Assembly (NCBI GenBank): GCA_900545615.1
Contig: UQZM01000012.1
Location: forward strand, 1 to 42,999
Direction of reading: 5' to 3'
Source: an uncultured Collinsella sp.
GTDB taxonomy: Bacteria > Actinomycetota > Coriobacteriia > Coriobacteriales > Coriobacteriaceae
DNA length: 42,999 nucleotides
The notes beneath the pieces are model-generated. The model was given only the letters and a program-made list of their open reading frames with translations, searched no databases and had not been told where the DNA came from. Positions within the stretch are counted from its first letter, which is position 1. The number at the start of each line of letters is the position of its first letter. Positions 8,026 to 15,327 of the stretch are shown piece by piece. Position numbers and translations under genes: made by a program.

Positions 8026-8061
8026 AACGGCCTCGCACCTCCTATGAGATGCGAGGCCGTT
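8026..8061. terminator. Shared terminator between bile salt hydrolase and kup
   Basis: AACGGCCTCGCA (8026-8037) and TGCGAGGCCGTT (8050-8061) form a perfect 12-bp stem between convergent genes. The T run (TTTTATG) is on the minus-strand side, so it fits best as the kup terminator. Confidence 0.85.
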
Positions 8062-8083
8062 GTCGTCAATGGCTGGTGGCGTG

Positions 8084-10330
8084 TTAGAAGTTGGCGTCGT
8101 TGAACTGGGTGCTCTCGAGTCCGTCGAGTTGCTGTTCGGGCGTATCGGCGACGCTCTCGAGCAGCTCGGTGGGATCGACGTTCATGCTCTTGCCGGCCTC
8201 GTTGCCGTTGACCAAGTCGTCCGAGAAGATGTCGACTTCCATTTCCTCGGCCTCTTCGATCTGAACCTCGAGCGGCACCTGGGTGCGCACGAGCTTAACG
8301 GCCGGGCGCATGCGGGCAAACAGCGGCACGTACTCGATGATGATGGCCGAGTTCTCGAGACCGTACCAACGTGCCGGGCTTCCGCAGGCGCGGCGGACGG
8401 CGTACTTGATGGCCATGACGCGATGGTCGTTGCGGTTGATGTCCGTTTCGGGGGCAAGCATCTTGCGCAGCATGCAAAAACGGAAGTCGCCCACGTTGCC
8501 GCGTGTCTCGTAGATGGAGTAGGTGTGATGCTGCGGCGGCAACTCACCCGATGCCATCAGGTCGCCAACGATCTGGCGCAGGTAGGCGTTGATGCGCTGA
8601 TTGACCTTAAAGCCCAGGTCCAAGCGCACGCGGAACAGGAAGTCTGTGCCAAAGGTCTCAACGGAATACTCATGCGTATAGGGCTCATCGGTGACATGCA
8701 CGTTGATGAACCAATATGCCTTGGCACGCTTGGGGTGCTTGTCCAGGATGGAATAGAGCACGTCGCGGTCGAGCGTGAGCGGGTCGGGGCTGTTGGTGAG
8801 GAACACCAGATTGTCGGCGAGCACGGGGTAGGTCTCGTCGTTGCGCAGGCGGTTGAGCTGGTCGATGTACTTGGAGACGGGCAGCAGAATCGTCTGCGTG
8901 CGCTCGATGGCGGTGCCGCGACGCCACACATACATAAGGCCAAACAGCAGTGCGGCCAGGAAGATCATGACGTAGCCGCCGTCAAAGAACATGGTGAGGC
9001 ACGAAGCGAAGAAGCACAGCTCAATGGCACCAAAGAGCAGAGCGAAGACGCAGGCACCCAGCTTGTGCTTGAGGATGCCGGCGATGTAGCTCGTCAATAG
9101 CGTCGTGGTCATGAGCATAGTCACGGTAATGGCGAGACCATAGGCGCTCTCCATGCGCTCGGAGTTCTGGAACAGCAGCACGATGAAGATGCAGCCGACC
9201 CACATGATGTTGTTGACGAGCGGAATATAGAGCTCACCCTTGGTGTCGCTGGGGTAGTGGATGCGCAGATGCGGCATAAGGTTGAGACGCGTGGCCTCGG
9301 ATACCAGCGAGAACGAGCCGGTGATGAGCGCCTGCGAGGCAATGATGGCCGCCACGGCCGAAAGCACGATGGCAAAGGGGCGCAGGGGCTCGGGAAGCAT
9401 CATATAGAACGGGTTGACGATATCCATCGCGAGCATCTGGGGGTTGGAGTTGTTGGCGAGCAGCCAAGCGCCCTGACCCAGATAGTTAAGGATGAGCGCT
9501 GCCTTTACGAACGGCCAGGATGCGTAAATGTTTGCCTTTCCCACGTGACCCATGTCCGAATAGAGCGCCTCGGCGCCGGTCGTCGACAGGAAGACGAAGC
9601 CGAGCACCATGATGCCCGAGTGGTTGATGGGCGAGAACAGGAACATGATGCCGCGGATGGGGTTGAGCGCGCGTAGGATGGACAGGTTGCCGAGCATGTT
9701 GAACAGGCCGGCGCCCGCCAGGAACAGGAACCATAGCGTCATAAGCGGGCCGAACAGCTTGCCGATTGACGAAGTGCCGGCGCGTTGCATGGCAAACAGA
9801 CCGCAGATAATGATGATGGTGATGATGATCACATTGGTCTGGCCGTCGCCCAGCAGCGCATGGCCCCATTCGATGGTGCGCAGACCCTCGATGGCTGTGG
9901 TGACCGTGACCGCGGGGGTGAGGATGCCGTCGGCGAGCAGCGCCGCGCCGCCGATCATGGCGGGGAGAATCAGCCATGGTGCCACTTTACGCACGAGACT
10001 GAACAGGGCGAAGATGCCGCCTTCGTTATGGTTGTCGGCCTTCATGGCGATTACAACGTACTTGACCGTGGTCACGAGTGTCATGGTCCAGATGACGAGC
10101 GAAAGCGCGCCAAGGATCATATCTTCGCTGACGGTACCGATGCCGCCGTTGTTGGCGACGATTGATTTCATGGTGTACATGGGGCTCGTGCCGATGTCAC
10201 CGTAGACGACGCCGAGCGTAACGAGCAGCATGCCAGCGGAGAGGGGAATGGCTCCATGCCCGCCTTGACTACGCTGGTCTTGGAGGCTTGCCTCCAGCTT
10301 GTTGTGTGCCACGTGGACTCCCTTGGACAT
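8084..10330 (-). CDS. kup: Kup/HAK/KT potassium transporter
   Basis: A 748-residue membrane protein of the KUP family, which couples potassium uptake to protons. The N-terminal core begins with LGVVYGDIGTSPMYT, the family signature, and has about twelve hydrophobic segments. The C-terminal 250 or so residues are soluble, as in other Kup proteins. Two starts are possible. ATG at 10330 has a weak AGGGG site. GTG at 10312, six codons in, follows AAGGGAG at good spacing and may be the true start (742 residues). Kup genes are sometimes controlled by c-di-AMP riboswitches, but the leader here is short and shows only one simple hairpin. The gene is monocistronic. Confidence 0.93.
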   Translation of the reverse strand: MSKGVHVAHNKLEASLQDQRSQGGHGAIPLSAGMLLVTLGVVYGDIGTSPMYTMKSIVANNGGIGTVSEDMILGALSLVIWTMTLVTTVKYVVIAMKADNHNEGGIFALFSLVRKVAPWLILPAMIGGAALLADGILTPAVTVTTAIEGLRTIEWGHALLGDGQTNVIIITIIIICGLFAMQRAGTSSIGKLFGPLMTLWFLFLAGAGLFNMLGNLSILRALNPIRGIMFLFSPINHSGIMVLGFVFLSTTGAEALYSDMGHVGKANIYASWPFVKAALILNYLGQGAWLLANNSNPQMLAMDIVNPFYMMLPEPLRPFAIVLSAVAAIIASQALITGSFSLVSEATRLNLMPHLRIHYPSDTKGELYIPLVNNIMWVGCIFIVLLFQNSERMESAYGLAITVTMLMTTTLLTSYIAGILKHKLGACVFALLFGAIELCFFASCLTMFFDGGYVMIFLAALLFGLMYVWRRGTAIERTQTILLPVSKYIDQLNRLRNDETYPVLADNLVFLTNSPDPLTLDRDVLYSILDKHPKRAKAYWFINVHVTDEPYTHEYSVETFGTDFLFRVRLDLGFKVNQRINAYLRQIVGDLMASGELPPQHHTYSIYETRGNVGDFRFCMLRKMLAPETDINRNDHRVMAIKYAVRRACGSPARWYGLENSAIIIEYVPLFARMRPAVKLVRTQVPLEVQIEEAEEMEVDIFSDDLVNGNEAGKSMNVDPTELLESVADTPEQQLDGLESTQFNDANF

Positions 10331-10411
10331 CTGGCCCCTGCCACGAGCAGTAGACCTTTATGCCATCTTTATACATATAAGAGCAGTTTGGCACATCGGG
10401 GTGTTTTAGAC

Positions 10412-10435
10412 AATAATCCCCATCTGGGGATTATT
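10412..10435 (-). terminator. Hairpin between eamA and kup
   Basis: AATAATCCCC (10412-10421) and GGGGATTATT (10426-10435) form a perfect 10-bp stem with a four-base loop. It lies 35 bases past the EamA gene stop and upstream of the kup promoter region. It has no strong T run, so an operator or leader role is also possible. Confidence 0.55.
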
Positions 10436-10469
10436 CATATACGCAGGTGGCATTTCAAAGCAAGGGCTA

Positions 10470-11381
10470 TTAAGCACGTGCTGTCTGGGCGATGCCAGCC
10501 TTGGTGTTTGCGCGTTTGCCGGCGACTTCGCAAAAGATCGCGCCGCCGATGATAAGCGCGGCGCCCATCAGGCGGACCGGTGTTATGGTTTCGCCCAAAA
10601 GGACGGCCGAGAACACGACGGCCGAAAGCGGCTCAAGGTAGCCGACGACGGCGACGGTCTGCACAGGCAGTTTGGCGACGGCGCTAAAGTAGAGCAGGCA
10701 ACCGATGCCGGTGTTGACAATGCCGAGCATGGCAACGGCGCGCCAATCGATGCCGGCGGCAATGCTGGGGGAGAGGAACGAGGGGACACCTTGCGTGAGG
10801 AGCGTAAGGATCAACGCGGTTACAAAGGCGGCGCTCACCTGGAGCGTGGAGTTCTCGAGACCTTCGATATGTGGCGCTCCCTTGCTGGCAATGACCATCA
10901 ACGCGTAGCAGAAGGCCGAGGCGATGCCGCACACGATGCCCGCGATGGGCATATTGCCGCCGAGGCCTTGGGCCGCGATAAGGAAGGCGCCGCAGGCGAC
11001 GGCGATAAACCCGGCGATTTTGCCACCGGTCAATTTTTCGCCAAAGATGAGCGGGGAGAGCGCCATAACGATGATGGGGCCGCAGTAGTACAGCAGCGAG
11101 GATATGCCGACGCCGATCGTCTGGTAGGCGCGGAACAGAAAAATCCAGCTGGCGCCCAGCGCGGCTCCCGAGAGGAGAAGGGCTGCGGCTTCGCGGGGGC
11201 GAGATGGCGCCTGCAACTTATGGCGTTGGGTGATGGCGAGGACGGTGACAAGCGAGAGGGCGCCCAAAAACGTGCGCAGGAGCACGATATCGGAGCTCGG
11301 CAGCGCGATGGCAGCGGCGATGATGCCGTTGGAGCCAAACAATAGCAATGCTGCTAAGTATGTAAACAGTCCGTTGTTCAT
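10470..11381 (-). CDS. EamA/DMT-family transporter
   Basis: A 303-residue ten-helix transporter built from two EamA repeats (about 5-135 and 150-290), with the usual family length. LFGSNGIIAAAI opens the first repeat and LEPLSAVVFSAVLLGE is the typical end of the second. EamA proteins export metabolites such as amino acids or nucleosides; the substrate cannot be told here. The gene is divergent from the LysR regulator at 11500, with a palindrome at 11411-11427 between them, so control by that regulator is likely. Confidence 0.88.
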   Translation of the reverse strand: MNNGLFTYLAALLLFGSNGIIAAAIALPSSDIVLLRTFLGALSLVTVLAITQRHKLQAPSRPREAAALLLSGAALGASWIFLFRAYQTIGVGISSLLYYCGPIIVMALSPLIFGEKLTGGKIAGFIAVACGAFLIAAQGLGGNMPIAGIVCGIASAFCYALMVIASKGAPHIEGLENSTLQVSAAFVTALILTLLTQGVPSFLSPSIAAGIDWRAVAMLGIVNTGIGCLLYFSAVAKLPVQTVAVVGYLEPLSAVVFSAVLLGETITPVRLMGAALIIGGAIFCEVAGKRANTKAGIAQTARA

Positions 11382-11410
11382 GCGCTTCCGTCCCCTCTAT
11401 ATCCGAGCAT

Positions 11411-11427
11411 GTTCACTATGGGTGAAC
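11411..11427. promoter_or_regulatory. Operator-like palindrome between eamA and lysR
   Basis: GTTCAC-TATGG-GTGAAC is a perfect dyad with a five-base centre and contains a T-N11-A core, the usual LysR-type box. It overlaps the likely -35 positions of both divergent genes. Confidence 0.6.
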
Positions 11428-11448
11428 TGGCTTTAGAAGAAAAGCGAA

Positions 11449-11454
11449 TATAAT
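11449..11454 (+). promoter_or_regulatory. -10 box of the LysR gene at 11500
   Basis: A perfect TATAAT lies 45 bases before the chosen start. The -35 is poor and overlaps the palindrome at 11411-11427, as expected of a regulated promoter. Confidence 0.6.
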
Positions 11455-11499
11455 GCATGGCAAACATGACAAAAACTCATGCAAAGGTGGAGGCGTGCC

Positions 11500-12357
11500 G
11501 TGGAAACGAATATTCAAAAGATGCAGGTGCTGCTCGAGACCGTGCGCGCCGGCAGTTTTACGCGTGCTGCCGAGCGCCTGAGCTACTCGCAGTCGGGCGT
11601 GAGCCGTATGGTGGCCGATCTCGAGGCCGACTGGGGCTTTAAAGTACTCGATAGAAGCCGCGAGGGCGTAGTGCTTTCTGCCGATGGGCGGCAAGTTATG
11701 CCGGCGGTCGAGGCGTTATGCGAGGAATTTGTTCGTTTGCAGCGACGCGTGGACGAGATGCGTGGGCTCATGCGTGGCAAGATCTGTATCGGTACGTTTT
11801 CGAGTGTGGCGACCCACGTGCTGCCGCCGGTGATCGCGCGCTTTCGCGCCGATCATCCGGACATCGATTATGAGTTGCTGATGGGCGATTACTCAGAGAT
11901 TGAACAATGGGTGGCAGAGGGCCGCTGCGATCTGGGCTTTATCCCGCGCGAGCCACGCGGCGCCGGCATGGCGTCGCGGCCGTTGGTACAAGACGAGCTG
12001 ATGGCCGTGGTGCCAGCGGACTCCTCGCTTGCCACCGCGGAGGCCGTTTCCCTTGCCGATTTGGCCAACGAGCAGTTTATTCTGCTGGAACGCGGTAGCG
12101 ACGACGAGATTACGCCGCTGTTCCGTCGGGCGGGGCTGACGGTGCGCTCCAAGCTGTCGACCTGGGATGACTATGCGATTATGGCCATGGTCGAGGACGG
12201 CCTGGGCGTGAGCATTCTTCCCGCGCTCATCTTGCGCCGCTGCCAGTTCGATGTTGCCGTGCGCCCGCTCGAGGGACATCCTCATCGGCAGATCAACGCC
12301 ATATACCGCACCGCCGATGTTTCGCTTGCCGCTGCTCGATTCCTTGAATACCTCTAA
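11500..12357 (+). CDS. LysR-family transcriptional regulator (divergent from EamA gene)
   Basis: A 285-residue LysR-type regulator. The start is GTG at 11500 (VETNIQKMQVLLE) because GGTGGAGG precedes it; an ATG seven codons upstream would cover that site. The winged helix-turn-helix spans about 1-60 (SFTRAAERLSYSQSGVSRMVADLE), followed by the substrate-binding domain (about 88-285, from RGKICIGTFSSVATHVLP). It probably controls the adjacent EamA exporter and itself through the dyad at 11411-11427. The ligand is unknown. Confidence 0.92.
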   Translation: METNIQKMQVLLETVRAGSFTRAAERLSYSQSGVSRMVADLEADWGFKVLDRSREGVVLSADGRQVMPAVEALCEEFVRLQRRVDEMRGLMRGKICIGTFSSVATHVLPPVIARFRADHPDIDYELLMGDYSEIEQWVAEGRCDLGFIPREPRGAGMASRPLVQDELMAVVPADSSLATAEAVSLADLANEQFILLERGSDDEITPLFRRAGLTVRSKLSTWDDYAIMAMVEDGLGVSILPALILRRCQFDVAVRPLEGHPHRQINAIYRTADVSLAAARFLEYL

Positions 12358-12416
12358 ACGCGTGCATGTCATTGTCCGCTTTGGGCAAATCTCGGAGTTC
12401 GGTACGTTTTCTTATG

Positions 12417-12501
12417 AAATTGAACTTTCGAATGAGGTACGGCGCTATACTGCTTGCTAAATTGAACTTTGGTTCAATTCGTGTTCTATAAATTGAACTT
12501 T
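12417..12501 (+). promoter_or_regulatory. Three AAATTGAACTTT repeats around a -10 box: likely operator array
   Basis: The 12-mer AAATTGAACTTT occurs exactly at 12417-12428, 12459-12470 and 12490-12501. The spacings of 42 and 31 bases are close to four and three helical turns. The middle copy is half of a larger palindrome, AATTGAAC-TTTG-GTTCAATT (12460-12479). A -10 box TATACT lies at 12446-12451, and the first repeat covers a TTGAAC that could act as -35 at an unusual 20-base spacing. The likeliest ligand is the XRE-type domain of the protein encoded just downstream (autoregulation). Confidence 0.65.
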
Positions 12502-12519
12502 GCCAGCAAGGAGGTTCTA

Positions 12520-14040
12520 GTGGCCCAAGAGACGTTTAGCGATCGTCTGCGACAGGCTATGTCCGATCGCGACGTTCGTCAGTCGGACGTGATCCGCGCA
12601 TCGGAGATGCTCGGCAAAAAACTCGGCAAGAGTCAGATGAGCCAATATGTGAGCGGCAAGACGATTCCGCGGCGCGACGTGGCAGAGCTGCTCGCCCGCA
12701 TCTTGGAGGTCGATGTTACCTGGCTGCTCGCCGGTGACGCCGATCAGGGCGAGGCATCATCGTCCCGCAACGTTTCCAAGCCCGAACCCCATCCCTCAGC
12801 TCAAATTCCAAGGAGCACCACCATGCGTACTTTTTCCAAATCCACCAAACTCGAGAACGTTCTGTATGACGTGCGCGGCCCCGTCGTCGACGAGGCTGCC
12901 CGTATGGAGGACGAAGGCGAGCGCATCCTCAAGCTCAATATCGGCAACCCGGCGCCCTTCGGTTTCCGCACGCCCGACGAGGTTATCAAGGACATGCGCC
13001 AGCAGCTGCCCGACTGCGAAGGCTATTCCAACTCGCGCGGCCTGTTCTCCGCGCGCAAGGCGATTATGCAGTATTCGCAGATCAAGGGTCTGCCCAACGT
13101 TCAGATGGAGCATATCTACACAGGCAACGGCGTGTCCGAGCTCATTCAGCTTTCGATGAACGCGCTGCTCGACAATGGCGATGAGATCCTGATCCCCAGC
13201 CCCGACTATCCGCTGTGGACGGCGTGCGCGACCCTTGCCGGCGGTCATCCCGTGCATTATCTGTGCGACGAACAGGCCGACTGGTATCCCGATCTGGAGG
13301 ATATGGAGTCCAAGATCACGAGCGCGACCAAGGCCCTCGTCATCATCAACCCCAATAACCCCACGGGCTCGGTCTATCCGCGCGAGGTACTCGAGGGCAT
13401 CGTCGAGATTGCGCGCAGGCATCAGCTGATGATCTTTGCCGACGAGATCTACGACCGCCTGTGCATGGACGGTTATGAGCATGTCTCGATCGCTTCACTC
13501 GCTCCCGACCTGCCCTGCGTCACCTTTAGCGGCCTGTCCAAGTCGCACATGATCGCGGGCTACCGTATTGGCTGGATGGTGCTTTCGGGCAACCAGCGCT
13601 GCATGAGCGACTTTATTATGGGCATCAACATGCTCTCGAACATGCGCCTGTGCTCTAATGTCCCGGCTCAGTCCATCGTCCAGACGGCGCTTGGCGGCCA
13701 TCAGTCGGTAAACGACTACATTCGCCCCGGCGGCCGTGTCTACGAGCAGCGCAACTACGTGTACGAGGCGCTCAGCAAGATCGACGGTATCTCGGTGGTC
13801 AAGCCGCGCGCGGCGTTCTACATCTTCCCCAAGATGGATGTGAAGAAGTTCAACATCACCGATGACGAGCAGTTTGCCCTTGACCTGCTGCACGAGAAGA
13901 AGATCCTGATCACGCGCGGCGGCGGCTTTAACTGGGCCGAGCCCGATCACTTCCGCATCGTCTACCTGCCGCGCATGGAAGTGCTCAAAGAGTCCCTCGA
14001 AGATCTCGCCGACTTCTTCGATCACTACCGCCAGTCGTAA
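12520..14040 (+). CDS. alaA: XRE-type HTH fused to AlaA-like alanine aminotransferase
   Basis: A 506-residue fusion; GTG at 12520 is preceded by AAGGAGG. Residues about 5-73 form an XRE/lambda-repressor-like DNA-binding domain (SQMSQYVSGKTIPRRDVAELLA). A Ser/Pro-rich linker leads to a complete class I aminotransferase closely resembling E. coli AlaA (SKLENVxYDxRGPV start, NIGNPAPFGF, INPNNPTG, FADEIYD, GLSK). From the internal ATG at 12823 the enzyme part is 405 residues, the AlaA length, and the PLP lysine is K240 as in AlaA. That ATG has its own AAGGAG (12810-12815) seven bases upstream, so a stand-alone enzyme may also be made. The enzyme should interconvert pyruvate/glutamate and alanine/2-oxoglutarate. 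The N-terminal domain suggests alanine- or PLP-linked self-control. Confidence 0.9.
   Translation: MAQETFSDRLRQAMSDRDVRQSDVIRASEMLGKKLGKSQMSQYVSGKTIPRRDVAELLARILEVDVTWLLAGDADQGEASSSRNVSKPEPHPSAQIPRSTTMRTFSKSTKLENVLYDVRGPVVDEAARMEDEGERILKLNIGNPAPFGFRTPDEVIKDMRQQLPDCEGYSNSRGLFSARKAIMQYSQIKGLPNVQMEHIYTGNGVSELIQLSMNALLDNGDEILIPSPDYPLWTACATLAGGHPVHYLCDEQADWYPDLEDMESKITSATKALVIINPNNPTGSVYPREVLEGIVEIARRHQLMIFADEIYDRLCMDGYEHVSIASLAPDLPCVTFSGLSKSHMIAGYRIGWMVLSGNQRCMSDFIMGINMLSNMRLCSNVPAQSIVQTALGGHQSVNDYIRPGGRVYEQRNYVYEALSKIDGISVVKPRAAFYIFPKMDVKKFNITDDEQFALDLLHEKKILITRGGGFNWAEPDHFRIVYLPRMEVLKESLEDLADFFDHYRQS
12810..12825 (+). promoter_or_regulatory. Internal ribosome binding site and start codon
   Basis: AAGGAG at 12810-12815 and an in-frame ATG at 12823-12825 lie exactly at the boundary where the AlaA-homologous part begins. 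The site could give a 405-residue aminotransferase without the DNA-binding domain. Confidence 0.6.
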
Positions 14041-14060
14041 CGACAAAGGTAGCCTGTACT

Positions 14061-14099
14061 AAAACGGCCGGCCCGCAACGGATGCGGGCCGGCCGTTTT
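14061..14099 (+). terminator. Terminator of the HTH-AlaA gene
   Basis: AAAACGGCCGGCCCGC (14061-14076) and its exact complement (14084-14099) form a 16-bp stem ending in TTTT, 21 bases after the stop codon. Confidence 0.95.
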
Positions 14100-14169
14100 C
14101 TGTCTAAGCCCGTGCTGCTAACGCTTTGTCTCTTTGAGCGAGCAAGGTTCGCATGTGAGCGGTAAGTTC

Positions 14170-14186
14170 TATTCCAAAATGGAATA
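14170..14186 (+). promoter_or_regulatory. LysR-type box upstream of the hydrolase/PTS unit
   Basis: TATTCCA-AAA-TGGAATA is a perfect dyad containing a T-N11-A core (14172-14184). Its centre is about 64 bases upstream of the start point predicted from the promoter at 14206-14235, the classic position of a LysR activator site. The probable ligand is the LysR regulator at 19472-20395, which lies at the far end of the same unit. Confidence 0.6.
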
Positions 14187-14205
14187 CAGTAGGCTTAAGC
14201 TGGAA

Positions 14206-14235
14206 TTGATGCCCGGGTACCCGCTTTTCTAGAAT
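14206..14235 (+). promoter_or_regulatory. Promoter of the hydrolase/PTS unit
   Basis: TTGATG (14206-14211) and TAGAAT (14230-14235) are separated by 18 bases. The spacer holds GGGTACCC and the promoter is followed by a leader of about 25 bases before the start at 14268. Confidence 0.55.
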
Positions 14236-14267
14236 GTTCTCAACAAGATGAAAGGCGGTTCCAACCA

Positions 14268-15302
14268 ATGATTATCGATGCAAATTCCTACTGGTTCGAC
14301 GAGCGCATCTTTCATGACGAGACGCTCTGCGAACAGTTTTTGGCCGAGGTGCCCCGCGCCTACGACACCGAAGGCTATCTGACCGTGAATTCCGTCGGCA
14401 AGCGACAGATCGTGATCGAGATGCCCGCCGGTTCTCCGGGCCTTAATTACATCGAGGGCGACTACACCCTCGAGAAGCGCTTGGCCGATATGGATGAGGC
14501 GGGGGTCGACAAGGCGATCCTCAAGCTCCCCGGCTGCCACGAGTGGATGTCGCTCGAGATGTGTCGGCGCTTCAACGACGGTATGGCCGCTGACGCGAAG
14601 GCGTCAAATGGCCGCCTGATTCCGCTTGTCGCTGTGCCACCCTTTGGCACCAAGGCAAATTTAGAGGAGCTCGACCGCAGGCTCGACGATGGTTTTGCTG
14701 GTGTGCAGCTCTGCGCTCACTACGGCAAGCGCTATCTCGACGACCGGGTTTTCTCGAGCTTCTTCGAGCACCTGAACGAGCGCAACGTCACCGTTTACGT
14801 CCACCATGTTCCCGTACCGGTCGAGAACGAGTCGCTTCTCGCGTACGACAACCTTCGCCGCTCTTATGGTCGCTGCGTCGACCAAACTACGGCGATCGGC
14901 CGCGAGATCTTTGGTGATTTCTTCGAGCGCTATCCTAATATCAAGATGGTCCACTCCATGCTCGGTGGCGCATACTTTGCGTTCAAGGAGATGCTGCTGC
15001 CTCACGGCCCCAAGCGCCCTGATGCCTCTGGACGTTTTCAGGTCGATACCGAGACCGTTTCCAAGCGCCTCGAGAACAACATCTATTTCGACATGTCCCA
15101 TGCCCAGCCTTGGGGCAAGACACTCCTCGCCTGCGCGGTTAACGTGTTGGGTGCAGACCATATTGTTTTTGGCACGAGCTATCCGGTTAAACGCGAGTGG
15201 CTCACCGAGGGTGTCGCCTGCGTTCGTGCCGCGAGTCTGAGCAATGCAGACACAGATCTTGTGCTTGGCGGCACGGCGCAGCGACTGTACGGTGTCGAGT
15301 GA
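14268..15302 (+). CDS. Amidohydrolase-2 (ACMSD-like) family protein
   Basis: A 344-residue TIM-barrel protein of the amidohydrolase-2 group, in which known members hydrolyse or decarboxylate small acids. Recognisable parts are YVHHVPVP (about 181-188), MVHSMLGGAYFAF, and the C-terminal HIVFGTSYPVKREW. The usual metal site is incomplete. The first strand reads IDANSYWF instead of IDxHxH, and the late Asp of FGTDYP is Ser. The two middle His remain. It therefore uses either a reduced metal site or none. It is the first gene of a unit with two ceramidase-like hydrolases and a PTS; the next start is 25 bases downstream. No signal peptide is present, so it is cytoplasmic. The substrate is unknown. 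Confidence 0.75.
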   Translation: MIIDANSYWFDERIFHDETLCEQFLAEVPRAYDTEGYLTVNSVGKRQIVIEMPAGSPGLNYIEGDYTLEKRLADMDEAGVDKAILKLPGCHEWMSLEMCRRFNDGMAADAKASNGRLIPLVAVPPFGTKANLEELDRRLDDGFAGVQLCAHYGKRYLDDRVFSSFFEHLNERNVTVYVHHVPVPVENESLLAYDNLRRSYGRCVDQTTAIGREIFGDFFERYPNIKMVHSMLGGAYFAFKEMLLPHGPKRPDASGRFQVDTETVSKRLENNIYFDMSHAQPWGKTLLACAVNVLGADHIVFGTSYPVKREWLTEGVACVRAASLSNADTDLVLGGTAQRLYGVE

Positions 15303-15327
15303 GCGGCAATCAGAGGGGGTGTCTGCC

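Noticed and set aside
9609..10205. Met- and Arg-rich open frames opposite kup
   Set aside because: Composition mirrors the hydrophobic membrane helices of Kup on the other strand; no start signal.
10313..10469. c-di-AMP riboswitch upstream of kup
   Set aside because: The leader is too short and shows only one simple hairpin, not the multi-stem ydaO fold.
14041..14060. Possible degraded third copy of the repeat seen at 32955 and 33785
   Set aside because: Only ACAAAGGT and GCCTGT are shared and no palindromic arms are present; likely chance.
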